From NCBI RefSeq assembly GCF_003052585.1, contig NZ_QASN01000021.1:62001-126000 (forward strand): DNA of 64,000 bases. The letters are read 5' to 3'. The notes below the pieces were generated by a model. It worked only from the letters and a program-made list of their open reading frames with translations, was not told where the DNA came from and did not search any database. The translations under genes and the position numbers were made by a program. This document shows, piece after piece, positions 29,176 through 42,510 of this stretch; position 1 is the stretch's first letter, and each line of letters begins with the position of its first letter. This DNA is from Pseudomonas mangrovi. GTDB lineage: Bacteria; Pseudomonadota; Gammaproteobacteria; Pseudomonadales; Pseudomonadaceae.

Positions 29176-29580
29176 ATGCCCAGTCGTCTTGGCAGCGTTC
29201 TGCTGCTCGCCGCCGCCCTGCTGCTCGGTGCCTGCAGCTCGAAACCGGTACTGGAGATACGCCAGACCGACGTGCCCCAGTCGCTCAGCCAGCAGCAGGT
29301 CGAGCAGGCCATCCTCACCGCCCTGCAGCAGCGCCGCTGGAGCGTGGTGGAGCGCCGGCCCGGCCACATCACCGCCAGCATCGTGCAGCGCCAGATCCTG
29401 CGCGCGGTAATCGACATCCGCTACGACGAGCGCTCCTATTCGATCAGCCACCGCAGCAGCGAAGGGCTGGAATACCGCGACGGCAAGATTCACCGCACCT
29501 ACAACAACTGGGTGACCTACCTGGATCGCAACATCCAGCAGGTTCTGCACAGCCGCGCGCCGAACGAGCCGCTACCCTAA
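29176..29580 (+). CDS. Small lipoprotein, last gene of the operon
   Basis: 134 residues with a signal peptide and lipobox LLGACSS. The rest is a compact mixed alpha/beta domain (RRWSVVERRPGHITASIV, RYDERSYSISHRSSEG) with no known catalytic motif. After Cys comes SSKP, with no Asp at +2, so sorting to the outer membrane is likely. The ATG follows TGGAGAG. It may take part in pigment anchoring; function unknown. A strong terminator follows at 29595. Confidence 0.72.
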   Translation: MPSRLGSVLLLAAALLLGACSSKPVLEIRQTDVPQSLSQQQVEQAILTALQQRRWSVVERRPGHITASIVQRQILRAVIDIRYDERSYSISHRSSEGLEYRDGKIHRTYNNWVTYLDRNIQQVLHSRAPNEPLP

Positions 29581-29594
29581 GCCGTAGCGGAATG

Positions 29595-29626
29595 AAAAAA
29601 GCCCAGGCATCTGCCTGGGCTTTTTT
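29595..29626. terminator. Bidirectional intrinsic terminator between aryl polyene operon and hemE
   Basis: Stem gcccaggca/tgcctgggc with a 2-base loop, a run of six A on the left and six T on the right, so it can stop transcripts from both directions. It sits 14 bases after the lipoprotein stop and 13 bases from the hemE stop. Confidence 0.92.
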
Positions 29627-29638
29627 CTGTCTGGCAAC

Positions 29639-30703
29639 TCAGCCGTGATAGCGCGCCGACAGCTCGTGTACCGCCTCGATGAAGGCTCCAGCATGTGCGG
29701 GATCGACCTCGGGGGTGATGCCATGGCCGAGGTTGAACACGTGGCCGGTGCCGGAACCGTAGCTGGCGAGGATCCGCCCGACCTCGGTACGAATGGCCTC
29801 GGGGCTGGCGTAGAGCACGCTGGGGTCCATGTTGCCCTGCAGTGCCACCTTGTCCCCGACCCGCGCGCGGGCGCTGCCGATATCACAGGTCCAGTCCAGC
29901 CCGAGGGCTTCGGCGCCGCTGTCAGCCATCGACTCGAGCCAGAGACCACCACCCTTGGTGAACAGGATCACCGGTACGCGGCGACCGTCGTGCTCGCGGA
30001 TCAGCCCGTCGACGATCTTCTGCATGTAGGCCAGCGAGAACTCCTGATAAGCCGCCGCCGACAGGCTGCCACCCCAGGAATCGAAGATCTGCACCGCCTG
30101 GGCGCCCGCACGGATCTGCCCGTTGAGATAGCTGGTGACCGACAGTGCCAGCTTGTCGAGCAGCGCATGCATGGCCGCAGGGTCGGTGTAGAGCAGCGCC
30201 TTGGACTTGCGGAAATCCTTCGACGAGCCGCCCTCGACCATGTAGGTGGCCAGGGTCCAGGGACTGCCGGAGAAGCCGATCAGCGGCACGCGGCCACCCA
30301 GCTCGCGGCGAATGGTGCGCACCGCGTCCATGACGTAGCCCAGGTCCTGTTCCGGATCGGGTATCGGCAGCGCGTCTATGTCCGCCGCATTGCTGACGAC
30401 CTTGCGAAAGCGCGGGCCCTCGCCTGTCTCGAAATACAGCCCCAGCCCCATGGCGTCGGGCACGGTGAGGATGTCGGAGAACAGGATGGCGGCATCCAGC
30501 GGATAACGCTCCAGCGGCTGCAGGGTGACCTCGCAGGCCAGTTCCGGATTCATGCACAGGCTCATGAAGTCACCCGCCTTGCCGCGACTGGCACGGTACT
30601 CCGGCAGGTAACGGCCGGCCTGGCGCATCATCCAGACCGGAGTCACATCAACGGGTTGCTTGAGCAGGGCACGCAGGAAGCGGTCGTTCTTCAGGGCAGT
30701 CAT
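29639..30703 (-). CDS. hemE: Uroporphyrinogen decarboxylase
   Basis: 354 residues, full length. It starts [14 protein letters not shown], with [17 protein letters not shown] (catalytic Arg) and [17 protein letters not shown]. The enzyme converts uroporphyrinogen III to coproporphyrinogen III in heme synthesis, in the cytoplasm. The start was chosen at 30703; the open frame runs 27 codons further but the upstream part has no ribosome site. Alone after the gltD terminator, so probably with its own promoter. Confidence 0.97.
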   Translation of the reverse strand: MTALKNDRFLRALLKQPVDVTPVWMMRQAGRYLPEYRASRGKAGDFMSLCMNPELACEVTLQPLERYPLDAAILFSDILTVPDAMGLGLYFETGEGPRFRKVVSNAADIDALPIPDPEQDLGYVMDAVRTIRRELGGRVPLIGFSGSPWTLATYMVEGGSSKDFRKSKALLYTDPAAMHALLDKLALSVTSYLNGQIRAGAQAVQIFDSWGGSLSAAAYQEFSLAYMQKIVDGLIREHDGRRVPVILFTKGGGLWLESMADSGAEALGLDWTCDIGSARARVGDKVALQGNMDPSVLYASPEAIRTEVGRILASYGSGTGHVFNLGHGITPEVDPAHAGAFIEAVHELSARYHG

Positions 30704-30907
30704 GGCGGTATCCGGAAAAAAACTGCCGGCATTGTCGCAAAGCACCAGGCAAAAGGCACGGCGAGGGCCGCGCCTTTTATCCATCGGCTTGATTCAGCGC
30801 AACAATCCTCGGCCGCCAGACGCCCGCTCAGTAACCGCAGGATGGCGCACGCGTATTCCGGACCTGGCAGGGTGGTCCCTGTCGACACGCGCTCGACTGA
30901 CGCAATG

Positions 30908-30931
30908 AAAAAGCCCGGAACAACTCCGGGC
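30908..30931 (-). terminator. Intrinsic terminator of gltBD
   Basis: On the minus strand gcccgga-gttgt-tccgggc is followed by five T. It lies 20 bases after the gltD stop. Confidence 0.85.
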
Positions 30932-30950
30932 CCTTTCACTGCCGCTCAGC

Positions 30951-32384
<1,434 letters not shown>

Positions 32385-32478
32385 TTACAGCAGCTGCAAG
32401 CCACGGCCGGCACTGCAAGACTCAACACGGTAGCGGCGACTCCGGGTACTTGGCCCGGACCCACCGCTTGCGCTCTTC

Positions 32479-35400
32479 TTACTGCGGGTTGGCCCGCGTA
32501 CTGGACAGCAGCGACCCCAGGCTGGCGGCCTTGGGCTTGACCAGCCAGAACTTGCGCAGATAGTCGTCCAGGTTCTCCAGCAGCTCGCGGCCCCAGGCGC
32601 TGCCGGTCTCGTTGACATACTCGAGCAGCACGCTGCGCAGGTGGCTGCGATAGGCCTCCATCGGCTCGCCACTGATGCGCTGGATCTCCACCAGCTCGTG
32701 GTTGACGCGGTCGACGAAGCTGTTCTCCATGTCCAGCACGTAGGCGAAACCACCGGTCATACCCGAACCGAAGTTGTGCCCGGTACGACCGAGAACGCAA
32801 ACGAAACCGCCGGTCATGTACTCGCAGCAATGGTCACCGGTACCTTCGACCACCGCATGGGCGCCGGAGTTACGCACGCCGAAGCGTTCGCCCGCAGTGC
32901 CGGCGGCGAACAGCTTGCCGCCGGTAGCACCATACAGGCAGGTGTTGCCGATGATCGCCGAATCCTGGGTCTTGAACGGGCTGCCGGCCGGCGGGGTGAC
33001 CACCAGCTTGCCACCGGTCATGCCCTTGCCGACGTAATCGTTGGCGTCGCCTTGCAGGTACATGTGCAGGCCGCCGGCGTTCCACACCCCGAAGCTCTGA
33101 CCCGCAGTGCCTTTGAAGCGGAAGCTGACCGGCGCATCCTTCATGCCCTGGTTGCCGTGGACCTTGGCGATCTCGCCCGAGATCCGCGCGCCGATCGAGC
33201 GGTCGCAGTTGCAGATATCCAGCTCGAACTCAGCACCGGTCTTCCCGGCAATGGCGGAGGCAGCCAGCTCGACCATCTTCTCGGCCAGCAGACCCTGATC
33301 GAACGGCGGATTCTTCTCTACCTGACAGAACTGCGGCTTGTCCGCCGGAATCAGGTCGCTGCCGAGCAGCGGGGTGAGATCCAGATGGCGCTGCTTGTCG
33401 GTCTCGCCCGGCAGGATTTCCAGCAGATCGGTACGCCCGATCAGCTCGCCCAGGCTGCGCACGCCCAGCTTGGCCAGCCACTCGCGGGTTTCCTCGGCGA
33501 CGTAGGTGAAGAAGTTCATCACCATCTCGACAGTGCCGATGAAGTGATCCTTGCGCAGCTTGTCGTTCTGGGTCGCCACGCCGGTGGCGCAGTTGTTCAG
33601 GTGACAGATGCGCAGGTACTTGCAACCCAGGGCGATCATCGGCGCGGTACCGAAGCCGAAGCTCTCGGCACCGAGAATCGCCGCCTTGACCACATCCAGA
33701 CCAGTCTTCAGACCGCCATCGGTCTGCACCCGAACCTTGCCACGCAGGTCGTTGCCGCGCAGGGTCTGGTGTGCCTCGGCGAGACCGAGTTCCCAGGGGC
33801 TGCCGGCATAGCGAATCGACGACAGCGGCGACGCGCCGGTGCCACCGTCGTAGCCGGAGATGGTGATCAGATCGGCATAGGCCTTGGCCACGCCAGCGGC
33901 GATGGTGCCCACGCCCGGCTCGGCGACCAGCTTCACCGAGACCAGCGCGGCCGGGTTGACCTGCTTGAGGTCATAGATCAGCTGCGCCAGGTCTTCGATC
34001 GAATAGATGTCGTGGTGCGGCGGCGGCGAAATCAGGGTCACACCGGGCACCGCGTAGCGCAGGCGCGCGATCAGACCGTTGACCTTGCCGCCGGGCAACT
34101 GACCACCCTCGCCGGGCTTGGCACCCTGGGCAACCTTGATCTGCAGCACTTCGGCATTGACCAGGTATTCCGGGGTGACGCCGAAGCGGCCGGTGGCTAC
34201 CTGCTTGATCTTCGAGCTCTTCACGGTGCCGTAGCGCGCCGGATCTTCGCCGCCCTCACCGGAGTTGGAGCGCGCGCCGAGCCGGTTCATGGCTTCGGCG
34301 ATCGCCTCGTGGGCCTCCGGCGACAGTGCGCCGAGGGAAATCCCGGCGGAGTCGAAGCGCTTGAGGATCTCGGCGAAAGGCTCGACCTCGTCCAGCGCCA
34401 GTGGCTTGTCGGCCAGCTTGACCTTGAGCAGGTCGCGGATCATCGATACCGGACGGTTGTCGACCAGCGCGCTGTATTCCTTGTAGGTCGCGTAGCTGCC
34501 CTGCTGCACAGCAGCCTGCAGCGTGCTGACCACATCCGGGTTGTAGGCGTGGTATTCACCGCCGTAGACGAACTTGAGCAGGCCGCCCGGCTGGATCGGC
34601 TTGCGGCTGGTCCAGGCTTCGGCGGCGAGCAACTTCTGCTCGGCTTCCAGATCGACGAAACGCGCACCCTTGATCCGGCTGGCGACGCCACGGAAGCTCA
34701 GCTCGACGACGTCATCGGCCAGGCCGACCGCTTCGAACAGCTGGGCGCCGCGATAGGACGCAACGGTGGAGATGCCCATCTTCGACAGGATCTTCAGCAG
34801 GCCCTTGGAGATGCCCTTGCGGTAATGCTTGAACACCTCGCCCAGGTCACCGAGCACTTCGCCGGTACGAATCAGGTCCGCCAGCACTTCGTACGCGAGG
34901 TACGGATAGACCGCTGTGGCGCCGAAGCCGATCAGCACCGCGAAGTGGTGCGGGTCTCGGGCAGTGGCAGTCTCGACCAGGATATTGCAGTCGCAACGCA
35001 GACCCTTCGCCACCAGGCGATGGTGTACGGCGCCAACCGCCAGCGAGGCATGCACCGGGAGGCGACCCGGGGCGATGGCGCGGTCGCTGAGCACCAACAG
35101 CACCTTGCCGGCACGGACGGCTTCTTCGGCCTGGTCAGCAATGCTGCGCACCGCTGCCTCAAGCCCGAGAGCCTCATCGTAGTTGAGCTCGATCAACTGA
35201 TGGGTAAAGCCCTGCTGCGGCAGGTTGAGGATGGTGTTCCACTTCGCCGGAGAGATGATCGGCGTACTCAGGATGGCGCGATTCGCATGGTCGGCGCCCT
35301 CTTCGAAGACATTACGCTCGGCACCCAGGCAGGTTTCCAGCGACATCACGATGGCTTCGCGCAGCGGATCGATCGGCGGGTTGGTGACCTGCGCGAACTG

Positions 35401-36924
35401 CTGGCGGAAGTAGTCGAAGGGCGAGCGCACGCGACGCGACAGCACCGCCATGGGCGTGTCGTCGCCCATCGAGCCCACGGCTTCCTGACCCTGTTCGGCC
35501 AGCGGGCGCAGCACCTGGTCACGCTCCTCGAAGGTGACCTGGAACATCTTCATGTACTGACGCAGCTGGTCGGCGTCGTAGCTGGCAACGCCCTGATCGT
35601 CATCCATGGTCGCCTGGATGCGCACGGCATTCTGCCGCAGCCACTGCTTGTAGGGCTGCTGGGTCTTGAGGCGATTATCGATGTCCTGGGTGGTCAGCAC
35701 CTGGCCACTTTCGGTATCAACGGCAAGTATCTGGCCTGGGCCGACACGGCCCTTGGCGATGACGTCTTCGGGCGCGTAGTTCCATACACCGACCTCGGAG
35801 GCCAGGGTGATGTAGCCGTTGGTGGTAGTGACCCAGCGCGCCGGACGCAGACCGTTGCGGTCCAGCAGACATACGGCATGGCGCCCGTCGGTCAGTACCA
35901 CACCGGCGGGACCGTCCCAGGGCTCCATGTGCATGGAGTTGAACTCGTAGAAGGCGCGCAGATCCGCGTCCATCGACTCGACGTTCTGCCAGGCCGGCGG
36001 AATGATCATGCGCACGCCGCGGAACAGATCCATGCCGCCGGTAACCAGCAGCTCGAGCATGTTGTCCATGCTCGAGGAGTCCGAACCCACGCTGTTCACC
36101 AGCGGACCGAGCTCTTGCAGATCGGGGATCAGTTGGTTGTCGAACTTCAGCCGACGCGCCTGCGCCCAGTTGCGGTTACCGGTGATGGTGTTGATCTCGC
36201 CGTTGTGCGCAAGGAAGCGGAACGGCTGGGCCAACGGCCACTTTGGCAGGGTGTTGGTGGAGAAGCGCTGGTGGAACACGCAAATGGCGGTCTGCAGGCG
36301 CTCGTCACCCAGATCGGGATAGAACTGCTGCAGGTCCGCCGGCATCATCAGACCTTTGTAGATGATGGTCTTGTGCGAAAAGCTGCAGATGTAGTGTTCG
36401 CTGTCGCCAGCGTTGGCCACCGAGGAGCGACGCCGGGCACTGAACAGCTTGATGCCGAACTCCTGATCCGACAGACCCGCGCCACCGACGAAGACCTGCT
36501 CGATCTGCGGCAGACGCTCGAGCGCCAGGCGGCCGAGCACGCTGGTGTCGATCGGCACCTTGCGCCAGCCGATCAGCTGCAGGCCGGCGGCGAGGATTTC
36601 GCGGTTCATGTTCTCGCGGGCCGCTTCGGCGCGCGCCGGATCCTGGTTGAAGAACACCATGCCCACCGCGTACTGCGCCGGCAGCTCTACGGCGAAGGTT
36701 TCTTTCGCCACGGCTCGCAGGAACAGGTCCGGCTTCTGGATCAGCAGGCCGCAGCCATCGCCAGTCTTGCCGTCGGCGTTGATCCCACCCCTGTGGGTCA
36801 TGCAGGTCAGCGCCTCGATGGCGGTCTGCAGCAGGTGATGGCTGGCCTCGCCCTGCATATGGGCAATCAGGCCGAAGCCACAGTTATCCTTGAATTCGTC
36901 AGGACGGTACAAACCTGCTGTCAT
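32479..36924 (-). CDS. gltB: Glutamate synthase (NADPH), large subunit
   Basis: 1481 residues. The class-II amidotransferase Cys is in [11 protein letters not shown] (Cys15 from this start, the nucleophile after removal of a short propeptide). It is followed by the FMN-binding synthase domain ([27 protein letters not shown]), the 3Fe-4S cysteine motif [13 protein letters not shown] and the GXGXG C-terminal domain. It makes two glutamates from glutamine and 2-oxoglutarate. The ATG at 36924 is preferred ([11 protein letters not shown] matches the family); an ATG four codons earlier is also in frame. Confidence 0.97.
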   Translation of the reverse strand: MTAGLYRPDEFKDNCGFGLIAHMQGEASHHLLQTAIEALTCMTHRGGINADGKTGDGCGLLIQKPDLFLRAVAKETFAVELPAQYAVGMVFFNQDPARAEAARENMNREILAAGLQLIGWRKVPIDTSVLGRLALERLPQIEQVFVGGAGLSDQEFGIKLFSARRRSSVANAGDSEHYICSFSHKTIIYKGLMMPADLQQFYPDLGDERLQTAICVFHQRFSTNTLPKWPLAQPFRFLAHNGEINTITGNRNWAQARRLKFDNQLIPDLQELGPLVNSVGSDSSSMDNMLELLVTGGMDLFRGVRMIIPPAWQNVESMDADLRAFYEFNSMHMEPWDGPAGVVLTDGRHAVCLLDRNGLRPARWVTTTNGYITLASEVGVWNYAPEDVIAKGRVGPGQILAVDTESGQVLTTQDIDNRLKTQQPYKQWLRQNAVRIQATMDDDQGVASYDADQLRQYMKMFQVTFEERDQVLRPLAEQGQEAVGSMGDDTPMAVLSRRVRSPFDYFRQQFAQVTNPPIDPLREAIVMSLETCLGAERNVFEEGADHANRAILSTPIISPAKWNTILNLPQQGFTHQLIELNYDEALGLEAAVRSIADQAEEAVRAGKVLLVLSDRAIAPGRLPVHASLAVGAVHHRLVAKGLRCDCNILVETATARDPHHFAVLIGFGATAVYPYLAYEVLADLIRTGEVLGDLGEVFKHYRKGISKGLLKILSKMGISTVASYRGAQLFEAVGLADDVVELSFRGVASRIKGARFVDLEAEQKLLAAEAWTSRKPIQPGGLLKFVYGGEYHAYNPDVVSTLQAAVQQGSYATYKEYSALVDNRPVSMIRDLLKVKLADKPLALDEVEPFAEILKRFDSAGISLGALSPEAHEAIAEAMNRLGARSNSGEGGEDPARYGTVKSSKIKQVATGRFGVTPEYLVNAEVLQIKVAQGAKPGEGGQLPGGKVNGLIARLRYAVPGVTLISPPPHHDIYSIEDLAQLIYDLKQVNPAALVSVKLVAEPGVGTIAAGVAKAYADLITISGYDGGTGASPLSSIRYAGSPWELGLAEAHQTLRGNDLRGKVRVQTDGGLKTGLDVVKAAILGAESFGFGTAPMIALGCKYLRICHLNNCATGVATQNDKLRKDHFIGTVEMVMNFFTYVAEETREWLAKLGVRSLGELIGRTDLLEILPGETDKQRHLDLTPLLGSDLIPADKPQFCQVEKNPPFDQGLLAEKMVELAASAIAGKTGAEFELDICNCDRSIGARISGEIAKVHGNQGMKDAPVSFRFKGTAGQSFGVWNAGGLHMYLQGDANDYVGKGMTGGKLVVTPPAGSPFKTQDSAIIGNTCLYGATGGKLFAAGTAGERFGVRNSGAHAVVEGTGDHCCEYMTGGFVCVLGRTGHNFGSGMTGGFAYVLDMENSFVDRVNHELVEIQRISGEPMEAYRSHLRSVLLEYVNETGSAWGRELLENLDDYLRKFWLVKPKAASLGSLLSSTRANPQ

Positions 36925-37137
36925 AGGGACTCTCACCAGAACGCGTTCTCTTTCGAGAACTGATTTCTTTTGAATTCAGAAACGCAGTGATCGCGCACGC
37001 GAAAACCCCGGTTTCTGCCCGGTCAAAGGGCGCACATTGTACACACACGACAGGGCCCTCACAAACCCGAGGCCCCGAGTGGACGACTGAAAAGCCATGG
37101 CAGGGAACGTCTACCCACCACGGCCATCAGCGCCGGA

Positions 37138-38670
37138 TCAGCGCGCGCCCAGCTCCTGCCGCACTGCAGCGAAGCTCTTCGGCCAGGGCTTGCCCGCCCG
37201 CACCTTCTCCGGCAAGCCGGCGATGGCTGCCTGAGCTGCCTGGCGGCTGGCAAAGTTGCCGTAGGTCACCACGTACAGGGGCGCACCCTGATGCTGCTTG
37301 ACGTAGTAGCGATAGCCCTCGCCGCGCTCACGCACAAAGGCTTGCGCACTCTTTTCGGAACGGGTGCCGAGGATCTGCAGCAGATAGTTGCCCACCGGCT
37401 GCGCGCGATACCAATCCGCCGCCGCAGAAGGCGTCGCCGCGACTGGCTTCTGCTGGGCAGGCGGAGCTGGAGTCGGAGTCGGAGTCGGAGTCGGAGTCGG
37501 AGTCGGAGTCGGAGTCGGAGTCGGAGTCGGAAGTGTGATGCCCTCTCCTGCGGACGCAAGGGGCGACTGTGCGACGGAGGGAGCTGTCTCCACTACAACT
37601 GGCGACGCCGGAACTTCCAGCTGCTCGGCATCCTCCTCGGATAGGCCTGCGGCTTCGGCAAGCGGCTGACGCATGACCGGCTGAGGATCCTCAACCGGCG
37701 GCAACGGCTGCGGCGCACCGGCGCCATCGAAGGCAATCGGCGGCGTGCTCGCGACGGGCGCCGCCAGCTGAGAATCGGGCGCCAGCACCACCGAGCCAGG
37801 CTCCTGCTCGCCCTGGAACAGCCCCTGAGCGAACCAGGCCAGCAGCACACCGAGAAAAACCACCCCCACCGCCAGCAGATGGCGACGCGGCATACCGAAC
37901 CCCGCCCCCTTCTGCGCACTGCGCTCAGCGAGCATGTTATCGATCAGCAACTCTCGGGCGACGCGATTGATCTGCCCCGGCCAGCCGAGCGATCGCTCCT
38001 GGATCTCCTCCAGCTGGTCCTCACTGAAGAGCTCTATTCCCTGGCCGGCCGCCTCCAGGCGCTGCGCCACATAATCACGGATTTCCTGCTCGCCATATGG
38101 CTCGAGCTCGATTGCATGAAAGCGCTCCTCTCCTCCCGCCAGCAATTGAAGACGCGGCAGCAACTCCTGCTGAGCAAACAGGAAAATATGCGGCCGTCCA
38201 TCTCCCTCAGCCGCAGCAAGTGCCATGAGTAGCTCGATTGCGGCATCGGAGAGCTGATCGGCATCATCGACCAGCAGATAGATTTCCTGCCCGGTAATCG
38301 CGAGCTGCATCATTTTCGCTTTCAGTGCCGCAAGATCGGCAGACTGCACACCCAGCCCCTGGGCGATCTGCGCCAGCACCTTCGGCGGCTCGCCAGCCGA
38401 GCGCGCAGAAAACACGACCGCGCTGACGGTCTGCTTGTTGGCGCTGGCCACCAGCGCCTGGCGCAACAGGGTCTTGCCACTGCCCTCGGGACCGGTAACC
38501 ACCAGAACCAGCTGACTGTAGCGCGCCAGATGGTGCAACTGCCCAAGTACCGGTTTGCGCCGAGCCGGGAAAAACTTGAACCCTGGCGTTCGGGCCGCGA
38601 ACGGATCGTGGCTGAACTGGTAGTGCCCCAGGAAAACCTCTTCGACATGCAGACTGGACATGAACTTCAT
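37138..38670 (-). CDS. damX: DamX-like protein: AAA ATPase domain, membrane helix, Thr-Pro repeat linker and SPOR domain
   Basis: 510 residues. Residues ~1-260 form an ATPase domain (Walker [16 protein letters not shown], Walker B YLLVDDAD) close to ExeA/GspA-type proteins. A single hydrophobic helix (~272-290, [20 protein letters not shown]) is followed by a Pro/Glu-rich linker with (Thr-Pro)n at ~381-401 and a C-terminal SPOR domain ([19 protein letters not shown]) that binds denuded peptidoglycan at the division septum. Its position after aroB matches damX of E. coli, whose protein has the helix and SPOR domain. The ATG overlaps the aroB stop (ATGA). Confidence 0.85.
   Translation of the reverse strand: MKFMSSLHVEEVFLGHYQFSHDPFAARTPGFKFFPARRKPVLGQLHHLARYSQLVLVVTGPEGSGKTLLRQALVASANKQTVSAVVFSARSAGEPPKVLAQIAQGLGVQSADLAALKAKMMQLAITGQEIYLLVDDADQLSDAAIELLMALAAAEGDGRPHIFLFAQQELLPRLQLLAGGEERFHAIELEPYGEQEIRDYVAQRLEAAGQGIELFSEDQLEEIQERSLGWPGQINRVARELLIDNMLAERSAQKGAGFGMPRRHLLAVGVVFLGVLLAWFAQGLFQGEQEPGSVVLAPDSQLAAPVASTPPIAFDGAGAPQPLPPVEDPQPVMRQPLAEAAGLSEEDAEQLEVPASPVVVETAPSVAQSPLASAGEGITLPTPTPTPTPTPTPTPTPTPTPAPPAQQKPVAATPSAAADWYRAQPVGNYLLQILGTRSEKSAQAFVRERGEGYRYYVKQHQGAPLYVVTYGNFASRQAAQAAIAGLPEKVRAGKPWPKSFAAVRQELGAR
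37469..37528. repeat. Hexanucleotide microsatellite (ggagtc)x10 in damX linker
   Basis: Ten perfect copies of ggagtc on the plus strand, which read as alternating Thr-Pro codons on the minus strand. Copy-number changes keep the frame and only alter linker length between the membrane helix and the SPOR domain. Confidence 0.95.
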
Positions 38671-39773
38671 TGACTCCGCAGCTGTTCGAACAGCGCCTGA
38701 TAATTTGCGACGAGCGTCTCCTGCAGAACTGCTGCGGGATAATCGGCCGTGACCACCGCATCACCAACCGAACGCAACAACACCAGACGCAACTGGCCAT
38801 CCAGCACTTTTTTGTCGACTGCCATATGCCCTAGAAAATGCTCGGGCGTCATCTCCACTGGCGGAACAATTGGCAGCCCAGCCCGAATGAACAGGCGCAG
38901 GGCGCGATTCCGCTCCGCTTCGGCGATCCAGCCCAGTCTACGAGACATCTCCAGTGCCATCGCCGTTCCTGCGGCGACAGCCTCGCCGTGCAGCCATACG
39001 CCGTAACCCATGTGGGTCTCTATGGCATGCCCGAAGGTGTGTCCAAGGTTCAGGATCGCCCGCAGCCCGGACTCGCGCTCATCGCTGCCGACCACCCGAG
39101 CCTTAGCTGCACAGGAGCGCTCGATAGCGTGTCGCAATGCTGCATCGTCAAGGGCACGCAGGGCATCGACATTGGACTCGAGCCAGCCCAGAAAAGGCGC
39201 GTCACATATCAGACCGTACTTGATGACCTCGGCTAGCCCCGCGGACAACTCGCGCGAAGGCAACGTCCGCAAGCTGTCGGTATCGATGACAACAGCTTTT
39301 GGCTGATAGAAGGCCCCAACCATGTTTTTGCCGAGCGGATGATTGATCCCGGTCTTGCCACCCACCGACGAATCGACCTGAGAAAGCAGAGTAGTCGGCA
39401 CCTGAATGAAATCGACCCCCCGTTGATAACAGGCAGATGCAAAACCCGCCATATCTCCGATCACCCCTCCACCGAGCGCGATTACGGTCGTGCGGCGGTC
39501 ATGCCTGGCAGCCAGCAGCGCGTCAAAGATCAGCTGCAGCGTCTCCCAGTTCTTGAACGCTTCGCCATCGGGCAGGATGATCGGCGTAATCGAGTATTTT
39601 GCAAGGGTGTGACACAGCGCCTCGAGATAAAGAGGCGCCACGGTGTCATTGGTAACTATCGCGATCTGGCGGCCGGCGATATGCCGCTCGAACAACTGGG
39701 CCTGTCCAAGCAGTCCACGACCGATATAGATGGGATAGGAACGCTCGCCGAGATCAACCTGAAGACTTTGCAT
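38667..39773 (-). CDS. aroB: 3-dehydroquinate synthase
   Basis: 368 residues. NAD-binding and metal motifs are seen: [35 protein letters not shown], and the zinc ligands in [11 protein letters not shown]. It catalyses the second shikimate step, DAHP to 3-dehydroquinate. The start is ATG ([18 protein letters not shown]). It lies 57 bases after aroK and is coupled to damX by ATGA. Confidence 0.96.
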   Translation of the reverse strand: MQSLQVDLGERSYPIYIGRGLLGQAQLFERHIAGRQIAIVTNDTVAPLYLEALCHTLAKYSITPIILPDGEAFKNWETLQLIFDALLAARHDRRTTVIALGGGVIGDMAGFASACYQRGVDFIQVPTTLLSQVDSSVGGKTGINHPLGKNMVGAFYQPKAVVIDTDSLRTLPSRELSAGLAEVIKYGLICDAPFLGWLESNVDALRALDDAALRHAIERSCAAKARVVGSDERESGLRAILNLGHTFGHAIETHMGYGVWLHGEAVAAGTAMALEMSRRLGWIAEAERNRALRLFIRAGLPIVPPVEMTPEHFLGHMAVDKKVLDGQLRLVLLRSVGDAVVTADYPAAVLQETLVANYQALFEQLRSQ

Positions 39774-39830
39774 ATGCCCCCCACTGGAAAGCGCAAAGAA
39801 TATCGCAGATCGACGGACGCTTTAACGCTA

Positions 39831-40349
39831 TTAACGCGGAGGTAGAGAATCCAAACGCTCCATGATCTCGTGTACGACGATTCGCGGCGGCCGCTCATCG
39901 GTCTCGATGACCAGGTCGGCAATTTCCCGATACAGCGGATCACGAATCGCCATCAGATCGGTGAGTACCTTCCGAGGATCCGGCCCGCGCAATAGCGGAC
40001 GGTTGCGATCCTTGGCAGTGCGCCCGATCTGCTGCTCGATAGAGGCATGCAGGTACACCACGCGACCGCCAGCACGCAAGGCGGCTCGATTCTCCGGACG
40101 CATCACGGCACCGCCACCAGTCGCCAGAACCACACCCTCATCCTGCGACAGATCAGCGATGACCGCCTGCTCACGATCCCGAAAACCCTGTTCGCCCTCC
40201 ACGTCGAATATCCAGGGAATATCCGCACCGGTGCGCACTTCGATTTCCTTGTCCGAATCACGGAAGGGAATACGCAGCTCTTTGGCAAGCAAACGCCCGA
40301 TGGTGCTCTTTCCAGCACCCATCGGGCCAACCAGAATCAGGTTCTGCAC
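39831..40349 (-). CDS. aroK: Shikimate kinase I
   Basis: 172 residues. The P-loop is [15 protein letters not shown]; further motifs are DSDKEIE and ATGGGAV. It phosphorylates shikimate at the 3-hydroxyl. It lies four bases after pilQ, so it is probably also transcribed from the pil promoter. AroK rather than AroL is assigned from the aroK-aroB order. Confidence 0.95.
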   Translation of the reverse strand: MQNLILVGPMGAGKSTIGRLLAKELRIPFRDSDKEIEVRTGADIPWIFDVEGEQGFRDREQAVIADLSQDEGVVLATGGGAVMRPENRAALRAGGRVVYLHASIEQQIGRTAKDRNRPLLRGPDPRKVLTDLMAIRDPLYREIADLVIETDERPPRIVVHEIMERLDSLPPR

Positions 40350-40353
40350 TGAA

Positions 40354-42456
40354 TCAGCGACTCACCGCAATCGCCTGGTTGTTCATGATGCGCGGAGTAA
40401 GGAAGACCAGCAGCTCGGACTTCTTGTCCTGCACGATGTTGCGCTTGAACATCCGACCCAAGAACGGAAGGTCACCCAGGAACGGGACCTTTTCGACTGC
40501 GCTGGTCTGAGTATTCGAGAAAACCCCACCGATGACGATGGTTTCCCCATCTGCAACCAGAACCTTGGCGTTAACTTCATTCTTGTTGATTGGCGGAACA
40601 CCATTAAGCGCATTGGCAAAGTCAGGAGCATCCTTGGTGACCTTGACCTCCATCACGATGCGATTATCCGGGGTAATCTGCGGCGTCACCTCGAGAGACA
40701 GCGCTGCCTCCTTGAACGAAGTAGTCGACGCACCGCTGGAACTGGCTTCCTGATAAGGAATCTCTGCACCCTTGAGGATTTTCGCAGTTTCCTTATCTGA
40801 AGTAACGACTTTGGGCTGGGACACGATCTCACCATTGCCCGTTTTTTCCATAGCCGCCAATTGCAAGTCAAGCATGACATTGTCGCTTAGGAATCCAATA
40901 CCGATACCCGAAGTACTATTTATCAGCCCCAAATCCACAAATGGCTGAGCAGCAGTCTCTTCGAAATCCTTCCCTGTAACTGTTTTCGTTCCCGGCAGGT
41001 AAAGACGACCGTCTTCCCCGACCATCGTCGCCCCATCCTTACCATATACATTCCAGTTACTGGAGCGAGAGTCGCCACCCCAGCGAACACCAATCGCCTT
41101 GTCATAATCCACATTCGCTTCAACGATACGCGCCTCAATCATTACCTGGCGCACCGGAATATCCAATTGCGTGACAATACGGCGCAGCTCATCAATACGC
41201 TCCTGAGTCAACGTGACAATCAAGCTATTGGTACGGTCGTCATATATTACCGAGCCGCGCATATCATCCTTGAGCGCCCCTTTCTTGCTATTGTCTTCAT
41301 ACAATTTAGCAATATCGGACGCCTTGGCGTAATTCAGCTGGATGATGTCCTTACGCAGCGGCGCTAATTCAGCAACCTGCTTCATTGCCTCAAGCTCTTG
41401 CCTTTCACGCGCAGCAATCTCATCCGCGGGTGCAACCAACAGCACGTTACCAACTTTACGCTTATCAAGACCCTTGGTTTTCAAAACCAGATCAAGCGCT
41501 TGATCCCAAGGGACATTCTGCAGTCGAAGGGTAATATTCCCCTCGACAGTGTCGCTGGCAACAAGATTCAGATTGGTGAAATCAGCAATCAACTGAAGTA
41601 CCGAGCGCACATCGATATCTTGGAAATTCAGCGATAGCTTTTCACCACTGTAAGCAAAACGCTCAGCCTTGCGCTTCTCAAGATCATCTTCGCTAAGAGG
41701 CTTGATGCTAAGGGTCAGTCGATTCCCGGTCTGATATGCCATATGATCGAAGTGGCCTGTAGATTCGACCACGATGTCAGTGGAATTGGCATTAGAGCTG
41801 GCACTCACGAACTGAACCGGAGTGGCGAAGTCCTTTACATCGAGACGAACACGCAAGGGCTCCGGCAATGCCGTCTTGGCAAAGCTGATTAGGATCTTCC
41901 CACCTTGCTCGCGGATATCAGGATTTACGGTAGAGTCCGATAGGTCTATCACAACGTTTCCCTCGCCTTGAGGGCCACGCTGGAAATCAATATTCCTTAC
42001 CTCTTTTGGCATAGCAGCTTGAGAACGCGGCGACTCAGTGGTTGCTAGCGGAGCTGCAGAGGTAAAGCCAGCCTTTGCCTCCTCTCCCACGATTACGTAA
42101 AGCTGATTCCCATCTGCCCTCGTATTGTAAGGCGCCAAGGTGGCGAGATTGATGATCAGTCGAGTGCGGTCGCCCGCCTCTACAACAGTAACGCTTCTGG
42201 CATTACCTACGCCAAGCTCTCGATTCTTGACGCCGAGCTTATTCTCTACACCCGGAAGATCTAGAGCAATGCGTGCCGGCTGCTCAATCGTATATCCACG
42301 CGGCGCAGATACAGGCTCGTCAAAGGTAAGCTTCAGTTCAACTTTGTCGCCAGGCAACGCGGCAACATCAAGCGACTGCAGGGAAGCAGCGAACAGGGAA
42401 GTAGAAGCCAGCGAGGCGATCAAGGAGAAGCCGAGGCGCGAAATCAGAGTATTCAT
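40354..42456 (-). CDS. pilQ: Type IV pilus secretin PilQ
   Basis: 700 residues. The signal peptide is [20 protein letters not shown] with an Ala-x-Ala cleavage region after it. Two AMIN domains (~25-240) bind peptidoglycan; an STN-type domain (~265-320, [20 protein letters not shown]), a secretin N1 domain and the C-terminal secretin barrel (DVMLDLQ... to [13 protein letters not shown]) follow. It forms the outer-membrane channel for type IV pili. The start was chosen at 42456 because the signal peptide begins there and AAGGTCTGAGA precedes it; an in-frame ATG 13 codons upstream is possible. The first two thirds lie in an AT-rich valley. Confidence 0.95.
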   Translation of the reverse strand: MNTLISRLGFSLIASLASTSLFAASLQSLDVAALPGDKVELKLTFDEPVSAPRGYTIEQPARIALDLPGVENKLGVKNRELGVGNARSVTVVEAGDRTRLIINLATLAPYNTRADGNQLYVIVGEEAKAGFTSAAPLATTESPRSQAAMPKEVRNIDFQRGPQGEGNVVIDLSDSTVNPDIREQGGKILISFAKTALPEPLRVRLDVKDFATPVQFVSASSNANSTDIVVESTGHFDHMAYQTGNRLTLSIKPLSEDDLEKRKAERFAYSGEKLSLNFQDIDVRSVLQLIADFTNLNLVASDTVEGNITLRLQNVPWDQALDLVLKTKGLDKRKVGNVLLVAPADEIAARERQELEAMKQVAELAPLRKDIIQLNYAKASDIAKLYEDNSKKGALKDDMRGSVIYDDRTNSLIVTLTQERIDELRRIVTQLDIPVRQVMIEARIVEANVDYDKAIGVRWGGDSRSSNWNVYGKDGATMVGEDGRLYLPGTKTVTGKDFEETAAQPFVDLGLINSTSGIGIGFLSDNVMLDLQLAAMEKTGNGEIVSQPKVVTSDKETAKILKGAEIPYQEASSSGASTTSFKEAALSLEVTPQITPDNRIVMEVKVTKDAPDFANALNGVPPINKNEVNAKVLVADGETIVIGGVFSNTQTSAVEKVPFLGDLPFLGRMFKRNIVQDKKSELLVFLTPRIMNNQAIAVSR

Positions 42457-42510
42457 TCTCAGACCTTGCTGTGCAGAGCAGTAGTTATTCTTCATATTCT
42501 ATATTCGCTC

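Noticed and set aside
32641..36963. 1440-codon plus-strand frame covering gltB
   Set aside because: Antisense shadow of gltB in a GC-rich genome: no domain, no ribosome site.
37469..37528. Tandem hexamers as a CRISPR-like or origin repeat array
   Set aside because: They encode an in-frame Thr-Pro linker of a complete gene and have no spacers.
37291..37644. Arg-Ser repeat frame opposite damX
   Set aside because: Mirror of the ggagtc microsatellite in another frame, with no ribosome site or known domain.
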